In this document: positions 41,304 through 50,674 of the stretch, one piece after another
Layout: each line of letters starts with the position of its first letter
Numbering within the stretch: the stretch's first letter is position 1
Assembly: GCF_043195135.1 (NCBI RefSeq)
Contig: NZ_JBAFWP010000002.1
Direction: 5' to 3' (one strand)
DNA length: 64,000 nt
DNA from: NCEH01 sp043195135
Lineage (GTDB): Bacteria; Pseudomonadota; Alphaproteobacteria; Rhizobiales; Xanthobacteraceae
Notes under the pieces: model-generated
Told to the model about the DNA's origin: nothing
Database searches by the model: none
What the model saw: only the letters and a program-made list of their open reading frames with translations
Translations under genes and position numbers: made by a program

Positions 41304-42663
41304 GGGTAATCACCATCATCCGTCTACGGGTGGATCTGTCAGCCTCAAGGTCGGCAGGTGCGGGCGGCGTGCGGCCCGGATGTTGTCCCCGGTACCGGTC
41401 GAGATAGACGGCGAGCGCCATGATGACGCCGAGTTCGCCGGGGGTCAGCACCAGGGAATATACCGCGGAGCTCACCATGAGGAAGAGAATATAGTCAGCA
41501 AGGGCCTGGGCGAACGGCTCGCCGCTGCGCTGCGCGGCCTTGCTCACCGCCACATAGCCCCACAAATATAGCACGACGATTAACAGCGCACCCACGGCGC
41601 CATATTCAAACACCACGCCGACCCAGCCGAGATCGGCGATGAAGAATTGCGCGTTGCCGAAGATTTCCGCGAGCGTGATGGTGCTGAAACGCGTGGTTGC
41701 ACCGACGCCGAACAGCCAGTGCCAGATGTCGGTGCCCAGGAACTGGGTCGCCAGCGCGAACGAATTCTGCCGCACCGAGAGCGAGCCGCCGAGGGATTCG
41801 GCCACGTTGCCGTTGGCCTTCATCACCAGAACGGCCACCGCCAGGGGCACCAGCAGGCACAGGCCGCCGATCATCAGCCGGCGCAATTGCCGCGGCGCCG
41901 AGGCCACCACGCCGAAGCCGACCACCACCAGGGCGCTGCCGATCGAGGCGCGCTGCTTGAAGATGATGAACATCAGCAGCACCGCGATGCCCACCGCCGC
42001 CACCTTCAGCCAATGCGGCCGCTGCATGAAGCTGCGCGTGAGGTAGAATACCAGCAGCATGCCGAAGAACATGGGCATGTAGATGCGATAGCCGCGCTCG
42101 GCCTCGAACAGCATCAGCTTTCCGACCGAGGGATCGCTATTGTACCAGGAGGCCGGCGCCACCAGCCACAGCAGCACCATGATGCCATAGGTGGCATAGC
42201 CGAGCGTGAGCACCACCGTCTTCAGCCGCGGCCCCGTGGGCGCCATCCAGGCCAGCAGCGCGGAGAGCGCGAAATAATAAGTGACCGGCCAGATCTTGAT
42301 GGTGGTGGTCAGCGCGTCGAAAAAGCCGTTGCCCAGCTGGATCATGGAGATCAGCGGCGTGAAGCCGATGGCATAGGCGAGGAACACCAGATAGATCGCC
42401 TTGCCCGGCAGCTTCATGCGCGCCATGGCGTAGAGCGTCAGCGGAATCGCCATGACCGGCCAGGCCTTGGAGAGCAGGTAGGTGGGCGGCAGTTCGTTGA
42501 GATAATGGAAGCATTGGGCGAACATCGGCAGCACGCCGAGCAGCACCACGAACGTGAGGTTCGGCGAAAGGCGCTCGCCGAGGTCCGGCCGGGAGGAGGG
42601 CGCGAACCTTCCGACCCGTGGAATGGCCACGTGCCGATAGGCGCGCGCGGCCGGCGCGCTCAT
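41272..42663 (-). CDS. O-antigen ligase/Wzy-like polysaccharide polymerase
   Basis: A 463-residue membrane protein with about 11 helices and one large periplasmic loop (residues 300-375, GNVAESLGGSLSVRQNSFALATQFLGTDIWHWLFGVGATTRFS), the architecture of Wzy polymerases and WaaL ligases. Within this locus a Wzy role, joining lipid-linked repeat units in the periplasm, fits best. ATG 42663 overlaps the stop of the upstream WecG-like gene (ATGA). Sequence in this family is poorly conserved, so the call rests on topology and context. Confidence 0.8.
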   Translation of the reverse strand: MSAPAARAYRHVAIPRVGRFAPSSRPDLGERLSPNLTFVVLLGVLPMFAQCFHYLNELPPTYLLSKAWPVMAIPLTLYAMARMKLPGKAIYLVFLAYAIGFTPLISMIQLGNGFFDALTTTIKIWPVTYYFALSALLAWMAPTGPRLKTVVLTLGYATYGIMVLLWLVAPASWYNSDPSVGKLMLFEAERGYRIYMPMFFGMLLVFYLTRSFMQRPHWLKVAAVGIAVLLMFIIFKQRASIGSALVVVGFGVVASAPRQLRRLMIGGLCLLVPLAVAVLVMKANGNVAESLGGSLSVRQNSFALATQFLGTDIWHWLFGVGATTRFSTITLAEIFGNAQFFIADLGWVGVVFEYGAVGALLIVVLYLWGYVAVSKAAQRSGEPFAQALADYILFLMVSSAVYSLVLTPGELGVIMALAVYLDRYRGQHPGRTPPAPADLEADRSTRRRMMVITHAATAKKTVR

Positions 42664-43484
42664 GGCTGGCCCGGGCTCCCCGCGCCCTCGTCCTTGCCGC
42701 CCGCCATGCCGTAGGCGGAAGGATTGCGCCGGGCATCGGCCACCATCAGCAGCAGCGGCATGGATTCCACGAACACCCGCCGCGCGTGGCCCTTGGGGTT
42801 CAGCATCAGGCGGTGCAGCCATTCCAGGCCGAACTTGCGATAGAATTCCGGCGCGCGCTGCACGATGCCGGTGACGAAATTGAGCGAGGAGCCGACGCAC
42901 AGCCCGGTGCCCACCGCCCCGCCGCGCTTCTCCACCATCCGCGCCATATATTCGGAGGCTGGGGCGCCGACCGCGAAGAACACGTAGCGCGCCGGATGGG
43001 CGAGCACGAAATCCACGCAGGCCTCCACCTCTTCCGGCTTGTTGATGAAGCCCATGGAGGGGTTGAGCAGGTTCACCGCCTTGAGGCCGAACCGGTCCAT
43101 CAGGCGGCGGCGCATCTCCTCGCCCCCACCGATCACGGTCACGCTGTCGCCGGGGGCGATATGGTGCGCGAACAGATAGGCGGTCAGGTCGCTGCCGGCG
43201 GCATGAGGCAAATCGAGCCCGAACACGCGGCGGGCGAGGGCGCGTGGCGTCTTGCCGTCCAGCAGGCGCAGCCAGGCATGGGCATAGGCGTCGGCGAAGC
43301 GGGCATCCTTGAGGCGTCCCAACCGCACGAAATGCTGGGCGTTGGGGGTCACTACATAGGCGAACGGAGCGTCGGCGCCCCGCGCGGCGATGCGGGCCGC
43401 GGCCGCCGGCACGTCGAGGCAGGAAATGCGCACGCCGAGATAGGGAACTTCCCGGATCGGCGCCTCGGCTGCGTCTGCTGGCAT
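42660..43484 (-). CDS. WecG/TagA/CpsF family glycosyltransferase
   Basis: A 274-residue GT26 enzyme that adds a sugar to the undecaprenyl-linked acceptor at the cytoplasmic face. Family blocks: AYVVTPNAQHFVRLGR near residue 40, FADAYAHAWLRLLDGKTP near 60, VTVIGGGEEMRRRL near 110, and FFAVGAPASEYM near 165, followed by GSSLNFVTGIVQRAPEF and GLEWLHRLMLNPK near 195-225. ATG 43484 is chosen because the frame upstream carries the unrelated Wza-like gene region in another phase. Stop overlaps the polymerase start. Confidence 0.88.
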   Translation of the reverse strand: MPADAAEAPIREVPYLGVRISCLDVPAAAARIAARGADAPFAYVVTPNAQHFVRLGRLKDARFADAYAHAWLRLLDGKTPRALARRVFGLDLPHAAGSDLTAYLFAHHIAPGDSVTVIGGGEEMRRRLMDRFGLKAVNLLNPSMGFINKPEEVEACVDFVLAHPARYVFFAVGAPASEYMARMVEKRGGAVGTGLCVGSSLNFVTGIVQRAPEFYRKFGLEWLHRLMLNPKGHARRVFVESMPLLLMVADARRNPSAYGMAGGKDEGAGSPGQP

Positions 43485-43561
43485 CGGTCCCACCGCATCT
43501 TGCCCGGCGCGCGCCGCGCCGCACCTTGGGATATAACACCTTGCGCCCGCAAGAAAAGGGC

Positions 43562-44419
43562 TCAGGGGATGAAGGACGAAGCGCCGCTGGACGTGGTGGA
43601 ATAGGCGCCCAGCGTGTAGGAGAAGGTACGCTGGAACGGCACGACCTTGTTGATGAACTGGTCGATCCACAAATTCAGCTCGGCGATGTCGCTGCGCGGC
43701 ACGTAGAGGATGTCTCCGGCCACCAGCGGAACGTCGGCCTCGTCCGAGCCGGTCTGGATCATGTCGCGCACATTGATGATCTTGAGCATCGCGCGGTTGG
43801 AGGGATCGCGGCGGATGAGCGCCACCTCGCCGAGGCGCGCCTCGTCGGTGAAGCCGCCGGCGAGCAGGACCGCCTCCAGCGAGGACACGCGCATCTCGGC
43901 GATCTTGTAGAGCCCCGGATGGGCCACGCTGCCGCCCACATATACCTTGGAGGAGCCGGAATCCTCCAGCGAGACCACCACCCGCTGGTCGGTCAATTCG
44001 CGCCGGGCGGAGACGCGGATGGTCTCCTGGAGGCCGGCGAGCGTCATGCCCTCGACCTTGATCTGGCCCACCGCGCGCAGGCCGATGGTGCCGTCGGGCG
44101 AGACCACGAGATCCTCGTCCATCTCGCGGGTGATGGAGAATTTGATCTTCAGCTTGTCGCCCGCGCCGATGCGATAGACGGGGATGCCCGGCGTCCAGGG
44201 GCGGAAGCCCTCGGGGTTGACCTGGGTGAAGCTCAGTTCCTGCCCGGTGAGCAGGGGGGTGCGGCCGGACGTCGTGGTGCAGCCGGCAAGGGCGGTGCTG
44301 CCCAGCAGCAGGAGCAAAGGCAGCCGCAGGGCCGCCCACGGCCCGGCACGCCGGCCGCGAGGCGCACCCAGCTCCGGGCTGCGATCGCGACGGGTCGCTT
44401 CGCATGCGGGGGAGGGCAT
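43562..44419 (-). CDS. Polysaccharide export lipoprotein (Wza/ExoF-like)
   Basis: A 285-residue outer-membrane auxiliary protein of the polysaccharide biosynthesis/export family. A long basic n-region leads to a lipobox LLLLGSTALAGC, placing the lipidated cysteine near residue 47. The Poly_export domain begins YRIGAGDKLKIKFSITREMDEDLVVSPDGTIGL near residue 82, and SLBB-type repeats follow (VYVGGSVAHPGLYKI near 165). It would form the export channel with the Wzc-like partner encoded just upstream. Gene order wzx-wzc-wza-wecG-wzy is consistent with a Wzx/Wzy pathway. Confidence 0.88.
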   Translation of the reverse strand: MPSPACEATRRDRSPELGAPRGRRAGPWAALRLPLLLLLGSTALAGCTTTSGRTPLLTGQELSFTQVNPEGFRPWTPGIPVYRIGAGDKLKIKFSITREMDEDLVVSPDGTIGLRAVGQIKVEGMTLAGLQETIRVSARRELTDQRVVVSLEDSGSSKVYVGGSVAHPGLYKIAEMRVSSLEAVLLAGGFTDEARLGEVALIRRDPSNRAMLKIINVRDMIQTGSDEADVPLVAGDILYVPRSDIAELNLWIDQFINKVVPFQRTFSYTLGAYSTTSSGASSFIP

Positions 44420-44584
44420 CGAGCAAGGCTCCTAGTGGGCGACCCCGTCCAGGACCCTGCGCCGGCCCGCCCGCGCCGCGCCGCGCGAGGCGGAGGGCGA
44501 TGGGGGAAGCGTGAAGCGGGGTCGCTGAACCGATCAACGTGGTAAAGCAACCCTAAAGCTCCATGGTTAATGAAACGTTTCTTG

Positions 44585-46774
44585 TCAGGCTCTCCGGTAA
44601 ATCCACTCGGGTAGGTAGTATCTGCGTCCCATAAATATGAATCCGAGAACAAATCCGCCGTTTTCCATAACAATAGAGCGCAACCGGAGCGCGGCAGGCT
44701 TGCGGGTATGCTCGGCCCGGATCATCAGGACATTGGCATCCACGAGCATGTTCAGGCGCTGAATCACGGGAGAGGCGCCCTGGGCGGTGGAGCAGATGAC
44801 GATGGCGTCGAACAGGTCTTGCAGTTCCTCCATCATCTGGCGCCCTTCGACCAGGGAAAGCCGCACGCTCAGCAGCGGCGATTCGCTGCTGTCGGTCAGC
44901 GACCACAGCAGCGGCACCGGGGTGGCCGATATGGCAAGCCCGCCCTTGACCTCCGAACCGACCGATTCGAGCGGGAAGGGGGAGGCCGAGCACAGGTCCA
45001 CCAGCAAGGTGCGCAGGCCGCGCTGCAGGCTCATCTCCTCGGCGAGGCGCCGGCACAGCAGCGGCACATCGTCGTCGCGTTCCGAGGTCAGGAAATGCAT
45101 GGTGCGCAGCGGCTTGCCGTCCAGTTCCGTATCCAGCAGCAAGGTTGCGAGCCCGCTGATGGTCTGTTCCGCCGCGGCCGTGGTCAGGGCGTTGCGGCCA
45201 TCGGCGAAATCCGCGAGGCAGGGCAGGTGCAGCGCGCGTTCGCCTTCCGTGGGCTGGATGAACACGGTGCGCACGGCCGAGGCGAGCGCGCCGGCCGCGG
45301 CGCCGAACAGCAGCCCGCCGAAGATGCCGGCGGCGAGGAACGGCAGCGCCATGGATCGGCTGGTGACGGCGGCGCTCGCGTCCTGCACCACGCGCACGTT
45401 GGAGGCGCGCACCTTGGCGGCGGTCTCCTCGATGGTGGCGGCGACCGCGCGGCGCAGATATTCGCGATAGCCGTCGCTCAGCGAATCGCGCTGGCGGTTG
45501 AGCTCCACGAGCCGGGTCTCGGTGTTGCGCAGCATGGTCAGCCGCTCCTCGGCCACCTTCTGCTGCTGGTCCAGCTCGTCGGTCTGGCGCGAGAGCGCGT
45601 CCTTCTCCACCCGCAGGCTCAGCACCATGTTGTTGACATAGCTGATGGCCGGGTTGCGCACGTCGCGATTGGTGGAAGCGAGGCGCTGGTCCGGATCCGA
45701 CAGGCTCTGGCGGATGGTGGCGATCTTCTTCTCCACCTCGCGCATCTGCGGGCTGTTGGGCTGGTATTGCAGGGCGATGCGGTCGCGGTCCACCAGCAGG
45801 CGCGTCAGGGTGTTGCGGGTGTCGTCATTGGCGGTGGCGTCGGTCTTCTCGGCGAAGTCGAACACCGTGCTCGGGAGCGCCTTCATCTGCTTCTCGGCCT
45901 CGGCGAGCTGCGCGGTGACGGCGGCGCGCCGCTCGGCCACCTGGCGCCGGCGCTGGATCACGCTGTCCACCTGGTTGGCGGCGAGGATCGCGTCCTGGGC
46001 GAAATCGATGACCTCGCTCTTGTCCTTCAGCGCCTGGATCTCCAGGTCGACGGCGCGCAGGTCGCGCTTGAAGCGCTCCACTTCCACCGAGAGGATCGCC
46101 GAGGTCGGATTGTCGAAGATCTTGCGGCGGCGATCCAGATACGCCTTCACCAGCGCGTCCGTGACCTCGATGGCCAGTTCGCGGCTGGCATTGGTGAACG
46201 ACACCAGGATGATGTTCGAGCCCGACTGCACCGTGGTGCGCATGTTCTTGCGGAAGCGCTCGATCGCCTTGTCCATGGCGTTGGCCGGGGAGCCGAAGCT
46301 GAGGCGATCGGTGATGAAGGAGAGGCGGCCGGGCGGGAACAGGTGGTCGAACCCGATGTCCTCGATGGTGGCGCGGATGACGTCGGCGCTCTCGATGATC
46401 TGGACTTCCGATTCCACCGTCTTCAGGCCCTCGATGGAGAGCACGGCCGGGCCGGAATCCGTCACGTTCTGGGAATTGGAGACCTCGCGGTTCACCAGCA
46501 CCATCAGCAGGCTGGAGGCGGTATATTCGGTCTTGGCGGAGAGCGCGGCGAACAGGCCGATGAGCACGGGCAGCAACGCCGTCAGCATCACCACCCGGAC
46601 ATGATAGAAGGTGGCGATCAGGAAGTCGCGAATGGTGAAGGCGGTCGGCCTGTTGTCGCTCCAGACCATCGGCGGCGCATTCTCCGTGTCGCCGGCTTGC
46701 GAACCTTGCATCGACATCCCCGGTCCAAGTGAGGCACTGACTTCTACGTCGCGCGGCGCGTCCGGCGCGGCCAT
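44585..46774 (-). CDS. Wzc/GumC-like chain-length and co-polymerase protein with degenerate kinase domain
   Basis: A 729-residue inner-membrane protein. The Wzz domain has helix 1 at about residues 58-80 and a long periplasmic coiled-coil region (residues 220-455), and helix 2 is near 490-515. The cytoplasmic C-terminus (from about 545) resembles bacterial tyrosine kinases in outline: MHFLTSERDDDVPLLCRRLAEEM, then GLRTLLVDLCSA, then DAIVICSTAQG. The P-loop position has no Gly-Lys-Ser/Thr, the Walker A' lacks its usual acidic pair, and there is no terminal tyrosine cluster, so it should not phosphorylate. It most likely retains the structural role in polymer length control and export. Confidence 0.87.
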   Translation of the reverse strand: MAAPDAPRDVEVSASLGPGMSMQGSQAGDTENAPPMVWSDNRPTAFTIRDFLIATFYHVRVVMLTALLPVLIGLFAALSAKTEYTASSLLMVLVNREVSNSQNVTDSGPAVLSIEGLKTVESEVQIIESADVIRATIEDIGFDHLFPPGRLSFITDRLSFGSPANAMDKAIERFRKNMRTTVQSGSNIILVSFTNASRELAIEVTDALVKAYLDRRRKIFDNPTSAILSVEVERFKRDLRAVDLEIQALKDKSEVIDFAQDAILAANQVDSVIQRRRQVAERRAAVTAQLAEAEKQMKALPSTVFDFAEKTDATANDDTRNTLTRLLVDRDRIALQYQPNSPQMREVEKKIATIRQSLSDPDQRLASTNRDVRNPAISYVNNMVLSLRVEKDALSRQTDELDQQQKVAEERLTMLRNTETRLVELNRQRDSLSDGYREYLRRAVAATIEETAAKVRASNVRVVQDASAAVTSRSMALPFLAAGIFGGLLFGAAAGALASAVRTVFIQPTEGERALHLPCLADFADGRNALTTAAAEQTISGLATLLLDTELDGKPLRTMHFLTSERDDDVPLLCRRLAEEMSLQRGLRTLLVDLCSASPFPLESVGSEVKGGLAISATPVPLLWSLTDSSESPLLSVRLSLVEGRQMMEELQDLFDAIVICSTAQGASPVIQRLNMLVDANVLMIRAEHTRKPAALRLRSIVMENGGFVLGFIFMGRRYYLPEWIYRRA

Positions 46775-46918
46775 TGTGTCGCCAAAGCGGCGCTCCTGCC
46801 CGGTTTGCGGGCGCGGTGCAGCCTTCCGTAGCGACCACTGGCCGAAGAAAACGATAAATTCCTTAACATTGCGGCCTCTGTTGGATCTTGCATCGCGATC
46901 GAACGGCCGGCGCATGGC

Positions 46919-48214
46919 TTAGAAGGCGCGGGGCAGCAGGCGGCGCAGCACCAAAGTGGTGCCGATGGCCCCCTGGGCGATGAAGATCGCGGTCAGGACC
47001 GCCGCGCCGGTCATGCCGAACAGCGGGATCAGCACGGCGCCGAGCAGGCAGCAGGTGGCCAATTGGGCGGTGTTGAGCCAGCGCAGCACGCCGCCGTGCC
47101 CGGTCATGGCGAGGACGATGTCCTGGCACGGCAGCAGGCAGTTCACCAATTGCCCCACGCCCATGATGACGAGGGCGGCGGAGGCGCTCTCGAAGCCGGG
47201 GCCGATGAGGTGCAGCACCTGCGCGGGAAAGATCATCATCGCCGCGATCACGGGAATGCCGCACAGCGCCACCACCGCGCGCACCCGCCGGTTGAGCGCG
47301 CGCAGCGCGTCCCATTCCCCGCGCCGGTGCAGGGCCGCGAACGAGGGGGCGGCGATGGTGCCGATGGAGATGATCACCACCCAGATCAGCATGGAGATGC
47401 GGTTGGCGACCGAGAAGGCGCCCACGTCGGCGGCGCTCGCGAACACGCCGAGCACCAGCACCGGGATGGAATTGAGCGACACCTGAACCACTTCCACCAC
47501 GCCGAGCGGAAAGGCGGTTTTCCACAGGGCGGGCAGCACCTCTTCCGGCGGATCCTCGGGCGAGGGGGTGTGCATCGGCCCCTTGTGGCGCAGGATCAGG
47601 TAGAGGCCCACCAAGGTGGCGGCGAGGTTCGCCCCGCCGAGGGCCAGCAGCATGCCGTTGAGCGAGGTGATGCCGGCGGCAACGGCGGCCAGCGTCAGCA
47701 CCGGCCACAGGCCGTTCTGGATGAATTGCGCGGCCACCCCCCGGTTGAGGCCGGAGAGCGCATGGCCGATGACGATGCACAGCGTCTGCGGGAGGATCAC
47801 CGCCGCCGAGACCGCCAGCGGCAGGCCGAGGTCCGGCTCGCCGAACACATGGGTGGACAGGGGATGGGCGAACAGCGCGGTCGCGGCGGTGGCGAGCGCG
47901 CCGCCCAGCGTGGCCCAGCCGACGCCCGTGAACAGCGCGATCCGCGCCTGCTTTTCCTTGCCCAGGGCGAGTTCGGCGGCCATGTGGCGGATGATGGCCT
48001 TTTCAAACCCCGCCCGCGCCACGGTGGAGATCAGGCCGATCCAGGTGATGCAGAGAAAGAACAGGCCGGCCTCGTGGGCGCCGAGGATGCGCGCCGCGAT
48101 CATATAGAGGCCGAGCTTGCCCACCAGCTCCATGCCGCGTACCACCAGCGCCGCCGCATAGGCCGAATAGGTCGAGATCAGCTGGGGCGTCAGAAGGCTG
48201 CGAAGGGGCTTCAT
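46919..48214 (-). CDS. Polysaccharide flippase (Wzx/MOP superfamily)
   Basis: A 431-residue protein with about 12 to 14 helices. The N-terminus reads LISTYSAYAAALVVRGMELVGKLGLYMIAARILGAHEAGLFFLCITW, the usual MOP flippase opening. It would flip the undecaprenyl-linked repeat unit to the periplasm for the Wzy-like polymerase. First gene of the minus-strand polysaccharide operon; 144 bp separate it from the Wzc-like gene. Confidence 0.88.
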   Translation of the reverse strand: MKPLRSLLTPQLISTYSAYAAALVVRGMELVGKLGLYMIAARILGAHEAGLFFLCITWIGLISTVARAGFEKAIIRHMAAELALGKEKQARIALFTGVGWATLGGALATAATALFAHPLSTHVFGEPDLGLPLAVSAAVILPQTLCIVIGHALSGLNRGVAAQFIQNGLWPVLTLAAVAAGITSLNGMLLALGGANLAATLVGLYLILRHKGPMHTPSPEDPPEEVLPALWKTAFPLGVVEVVQVSLNSIPVLVLGVFASAADVGAFSVANRISMLIWVVIISIGTIAAPSFAALHRRGEWDALRALNRRVRAVVALCGIPVIAAMMIFPAQVLHLIGPGFESASAALVIMGVGQLVNCLLPCQDIVLAMTGHGGVLRWLNTAQLATCCLLGAVLIPLFGMTGAAVLTAIFIAQGAIGTTLVLRRLLPRAF

Positions 48215-48318
48215 GCTCTTGTCGCGTCCGCGGTTCGGAGATCAAGGTGAGGCGTGCCGGAGCGCGCGGTGGGCCCTATGCTGCCGGTGTGCGGGGCCAG
48301 AGGGAGATTGTCCAGGCC

Positions 48319-48774
48319 ATGGGAGCGCAGCGCCGCGGCTTTGCGATCGTGTTTTCCGGCAGAGCCGGGAGGGCGGCGGTGCGCCGCGCCGGCGCGCGGG
48401 GGCTCCGCGCCCTGCTCATCGCCTGCGCGCTCGCGACGCCGCATCAGGTCCTGGCGCAATCGAGCAGCAATGTGCCGGGGCAGGGGAGCCTGGACGCCGA
48501 GATCGATCCGTTTCCCTACGATCCGCGCCTGGAGATCCGCACCTATTTGCAGAACCATCTGCCGAGCCTCTGGTGGGCCAACGAGCCGGAATACGGTCTC
48601 GGGGTGTTTACCGTGACGATCCATGTTCCGGTGAACTGGCGGGGCAACCCCACCTCGGCGCTTCAGCAATTGTGCCCGCAGGCGAATAGCACAATTTGGC
48701 AAGGCATCAAACGCCTCGAACTTCAGCCCTTTTACAAGAACGCCATGTGGCCGGGCGTGGTCTGCCGGCCGTGA
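48319..48774 (+). CDS. Small secreted protein of unknown function
   Basis: A 151-residue protein with an Arg-rich n-region, a hydrophobic stretch LRALLIACALATPHQVLAQ and a likely cleavage near residue 50. The mature part (SSSNVPGQGSLDAEIDPFPYDPRLEIRTYL, then HLPSLWWANEPEYGLGVFTVTIHVPVNWRGN) has two cysteines and several tryptophans and was not recognised as a family. It is divergent from the flippase gene and may belong to the polysaccharide locus. AGGGAG lies 12 bases before ATG 48319; a start at 48247 would give an unusually long basic N-terminus. Confidence 0.55.
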   Translation: MGAQRRGFAIVFSGRAGRAAVRRAGARGLRALLIACALATPHQVLAQSSSNVPGQGSLDAEIDPFPYDPRLEIRTYLQNHLPSLWWANEPEYGLGVFTVTIHVPVNWRGNPTSALQQLCPQANSTIWQGIKRLELQPFYKNAMWPGVVCRP

Positions 48775-48899
48775 CGCCATAGGCTTTATAATACCGCAAA
48801 CATGTGGACTTTTACCCAAACGGCAAAGGTGGGTAGGAGGCGGCGGGAAATTCTGTAACGTGCGCCTTATGCTTCGGGTGAAGCCGGATCGATCGGGGG

Positions 48900-49736
48900 G
48901 TGTGCGTGCTAGCGGCATTGAAATCGATCGGCGAAGCACGTCTGCCCCATCTGTATGCCAAGGCCTGCGATCTGTTCGACCGTCTGGTGGCGCGCAATCC
49001 GCAGAGCGAGGTCAATCTGCTGCCGTTGCTCGTCGCGCCCGGTGAGACCGCCTGCGACGTCGGCGCGAACCATGGCCTGTTCACCTTTTTCCTGCTGCGG
49101 CAGAATGTCCGCGTGCTCGCCTTCGAGCCCAATCCGCGCCTGGTGCGCATCATGCGCTATCGCTTTCCCGACGCCATCCGGCGCGGCGACCTGCGGCTGT
49201 TCGAATGCGCCTTGAGCGACGCGGAGGGGGAGGCCACGCTTCACGTGCCGAAGGGCTTTTCCCCGCTCGCCACGCTCGATGGCGCGATGGTTTCGGCGAA
49301 CGTGGAGATGGAGAACGTCGCGGTGCCGCTGCGCCGCCTGGACGCGGCGGTGCGCGAGGAGATCGCCTTCATCAAGCTGGACGTGGAGGGTCACGAGGCG
49401 CGGGTTCTGCTGGGCGCGGACCACCTGCTGCGCGCCAACCTGCCGACCCTTCTGGTGGAGGCGGAGGAGCGCCACCGGCCGGGCGCCGTCGCCTCGGTGG
49501 CGGCGCTTCTCGCTCCGCTCGGCTATGCCGGCCTGTTCTTCGAGGCCGGCCAGCCGCATCCGCTCTCCGCCTTCGATGCGGGCCGGCACCAGCGGCGCGA
49601 CGCGCTCAATGCCGCCGGATCGAAAGTGCTGCCGGGCCACGTCTACATCAATAACTTCCTGTTCGTCGCCCGCGCCGATGCGAAGGCCCGGCTGGCGGCC
49701 CGCTGGCCGCAGATCGGGCCCGCCCTGGGACTTTGA
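48900..49736 (+). CDS. FkbM family methyltransferase, second copy
   Basis: A 278-residue SAM methyltransferase. Motifs: TACDVGANHGLFTFFLLRQN near residue 52 (SAM), AFEPNPRLVRIM after it, and FIKLDVEGHEARVLLGADHLL near 160. It shares its family with the gene at 40458 but is on the opposite strand and not a near copy. A role in decorating the exopolysaccharide or a surface lipid is inferred from location. Starts at GTG 48900 or GTG 48906 both follow a G-rich site; no ATG is available. Confidence 0.82.
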   Translation: MCVLAALKSIGEARLPHLYAKACDLFDRLVARNPQSEVNLLPLLVAPGETACDVGANHGLFTFFLLRQNVRVLAFEPNPRLVRIMRYRFPDAIRRGDLRLFECALSDAEGEATLHVPKGFSPLATLDGAMVSANVEMENVAVPLRRLDAAVREEIAFIKLDVEGHEARVLLGADHLLRANLPTLLVEAEERHRPGAVASVAALLAPLGYAGLFFEAGQPHPLSAFDAGRHQRRDALNAAGSKVLPGHVYINNFLFVARADAKARLAARWPQIGPALGL

Positions 49737-49872
49737 GATCGCGCCGCCTGGCCCGGCCTGTTGCGGCAAAGGCTTGTTGTGGTTGGTATCATTTTGACGG
49801 CCGCCCCGGTTGGCAGACGCCCGGCGCCGCGCTATCAGGTCCAGCCGAAGCCCCTCTCCCAGCGAGAAACCC

Positions 49873-50547
49873 ATGTCGGATCGTGCAGCGTCCTCCGCCT
49901 CCCGTCCTTTCGCGGCCGCCGGCCGGCCGCGCGCTGTTTCCGCCAAGCTGGTGGCGGGGCTCCTCTTTCTTGGCCTGACGGGTCAGGCGCTCGCGCAGAG
50001 CGCGCCTGCCGCGCCCCCGCCGGCCCAGCCGGCGGCGCCGAAGAAGCCCGCGCCGGCCGCTGCGCCCGCCAAGCCTGCCGCGCCCGCCGCCGCCGCGGAG
50101 GACGGGCCGAGCCGCACGTCCGCCACCTATGAGGATTGGGTGGTGCGCTGCGAACGCCCGGAGGGCGCCGCGGCAAAGGTGTGCGAAGTCTCCCAGACGC
50201 TGCAAATCGGCGATAAGCAGCAGGGGTTGATGGCGCAGATCGCGTTCGGCCGCCTGAAGGCGGACACGCCGCTTCTGCTGGTGTTGCAGCTGCCCGCCGG
50301 CGTGTGGCTGCCCGCCGGGGCCCGCTTCACCTATGACGAGAAGGCCAAGCCCGTGGCCTTGTCCTATAAGTTCTGCATCCGCGCCTGCATTGCCGATATC
50401 GAGCTGAGCGCCGCCGACGCCACCGCGCTTGCGGCCGCGAAGGGCAGCGGGAAATTGGAGTTCCAGGACCGGTCGCAGACCCCCATTTCCCTGTCGATCT
50501 CCTTCAACGGCCTCGCCGCCGCCCTGGCCGCCCGCGACAAGATCTGA
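49873..50547 (+). CDS. Invasion-associated locus B (IalB) family protein
   Basis: A 224-residue exported protein. A signal peptide ends near ALAQ (residue 42), followed by a 35-residue Pro/Ala-rich linker. The IalB domain starts ATYEDWVVRCERPEGAAAKVCEVSQTL near residue 84, with conserved cysteine pairs (also in KFCIRACIADIEL near 175), and ends ISLSISFNGLAAAL. The family was named from Bartonella but is widespread in free-living alphaproteobacteria, where its role is unclear. It is monocistronic, with the TetR gene downstream separated by about 130 bp. Confidence 0.88.
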   Translation: MSDRAASSASRPFAAAGRPRAVSAKLVAGLLFLGLTGQALAQSAPAAPPPAQPAAPKKPAPAAAPAKPAAPAAAAEDGPSRTSATYEDWVVRCERPEGAAAKVCEVSQTLQIGDKQQGLMAQIAFGRLKADTPLLLVLQLPAGVWLPAGARFTYDEKAKPVALSYKFCIRACIADIELSAADATALAAAKGSGKLEFQDRSQTPISLSISFNGLAAALAARDKI

Positions 50548-50624
50548 AAATAACGATTTGAATCAAGGGTCTGCGGCCAGAAGTGCGCCGCGGGCCGGCG
50601 CGTGTGCATCTTTTCTTTTTATTT

Positions 50625-50648
50625 CTGACGATTTATGATATTCGTCAG
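50625..50648. promoter_or_regulatory. Palindromic operator for the TetR regulator
   Basis: CTGACGA (50625-50631), a 10-bp AT-rich spacer and TCGTCAG (50642-50648) form a perfect 24-bp inverted repeat, 26 bp before the TetR start codon. Size and position fit autorepression by the encoded TetR dimer. Confidence 0.6.
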
Positions 50649-50674
50649 TTTGTGAGACGGAAAGGCAGACTCCG

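Noticed and set aside
49245..49256. A second CACGTG-containing site considered as parS
   Set aside because: The flanks are not palindromic and it lies in a coding region; only 13498-13513 matches the full 16-bp consensus.
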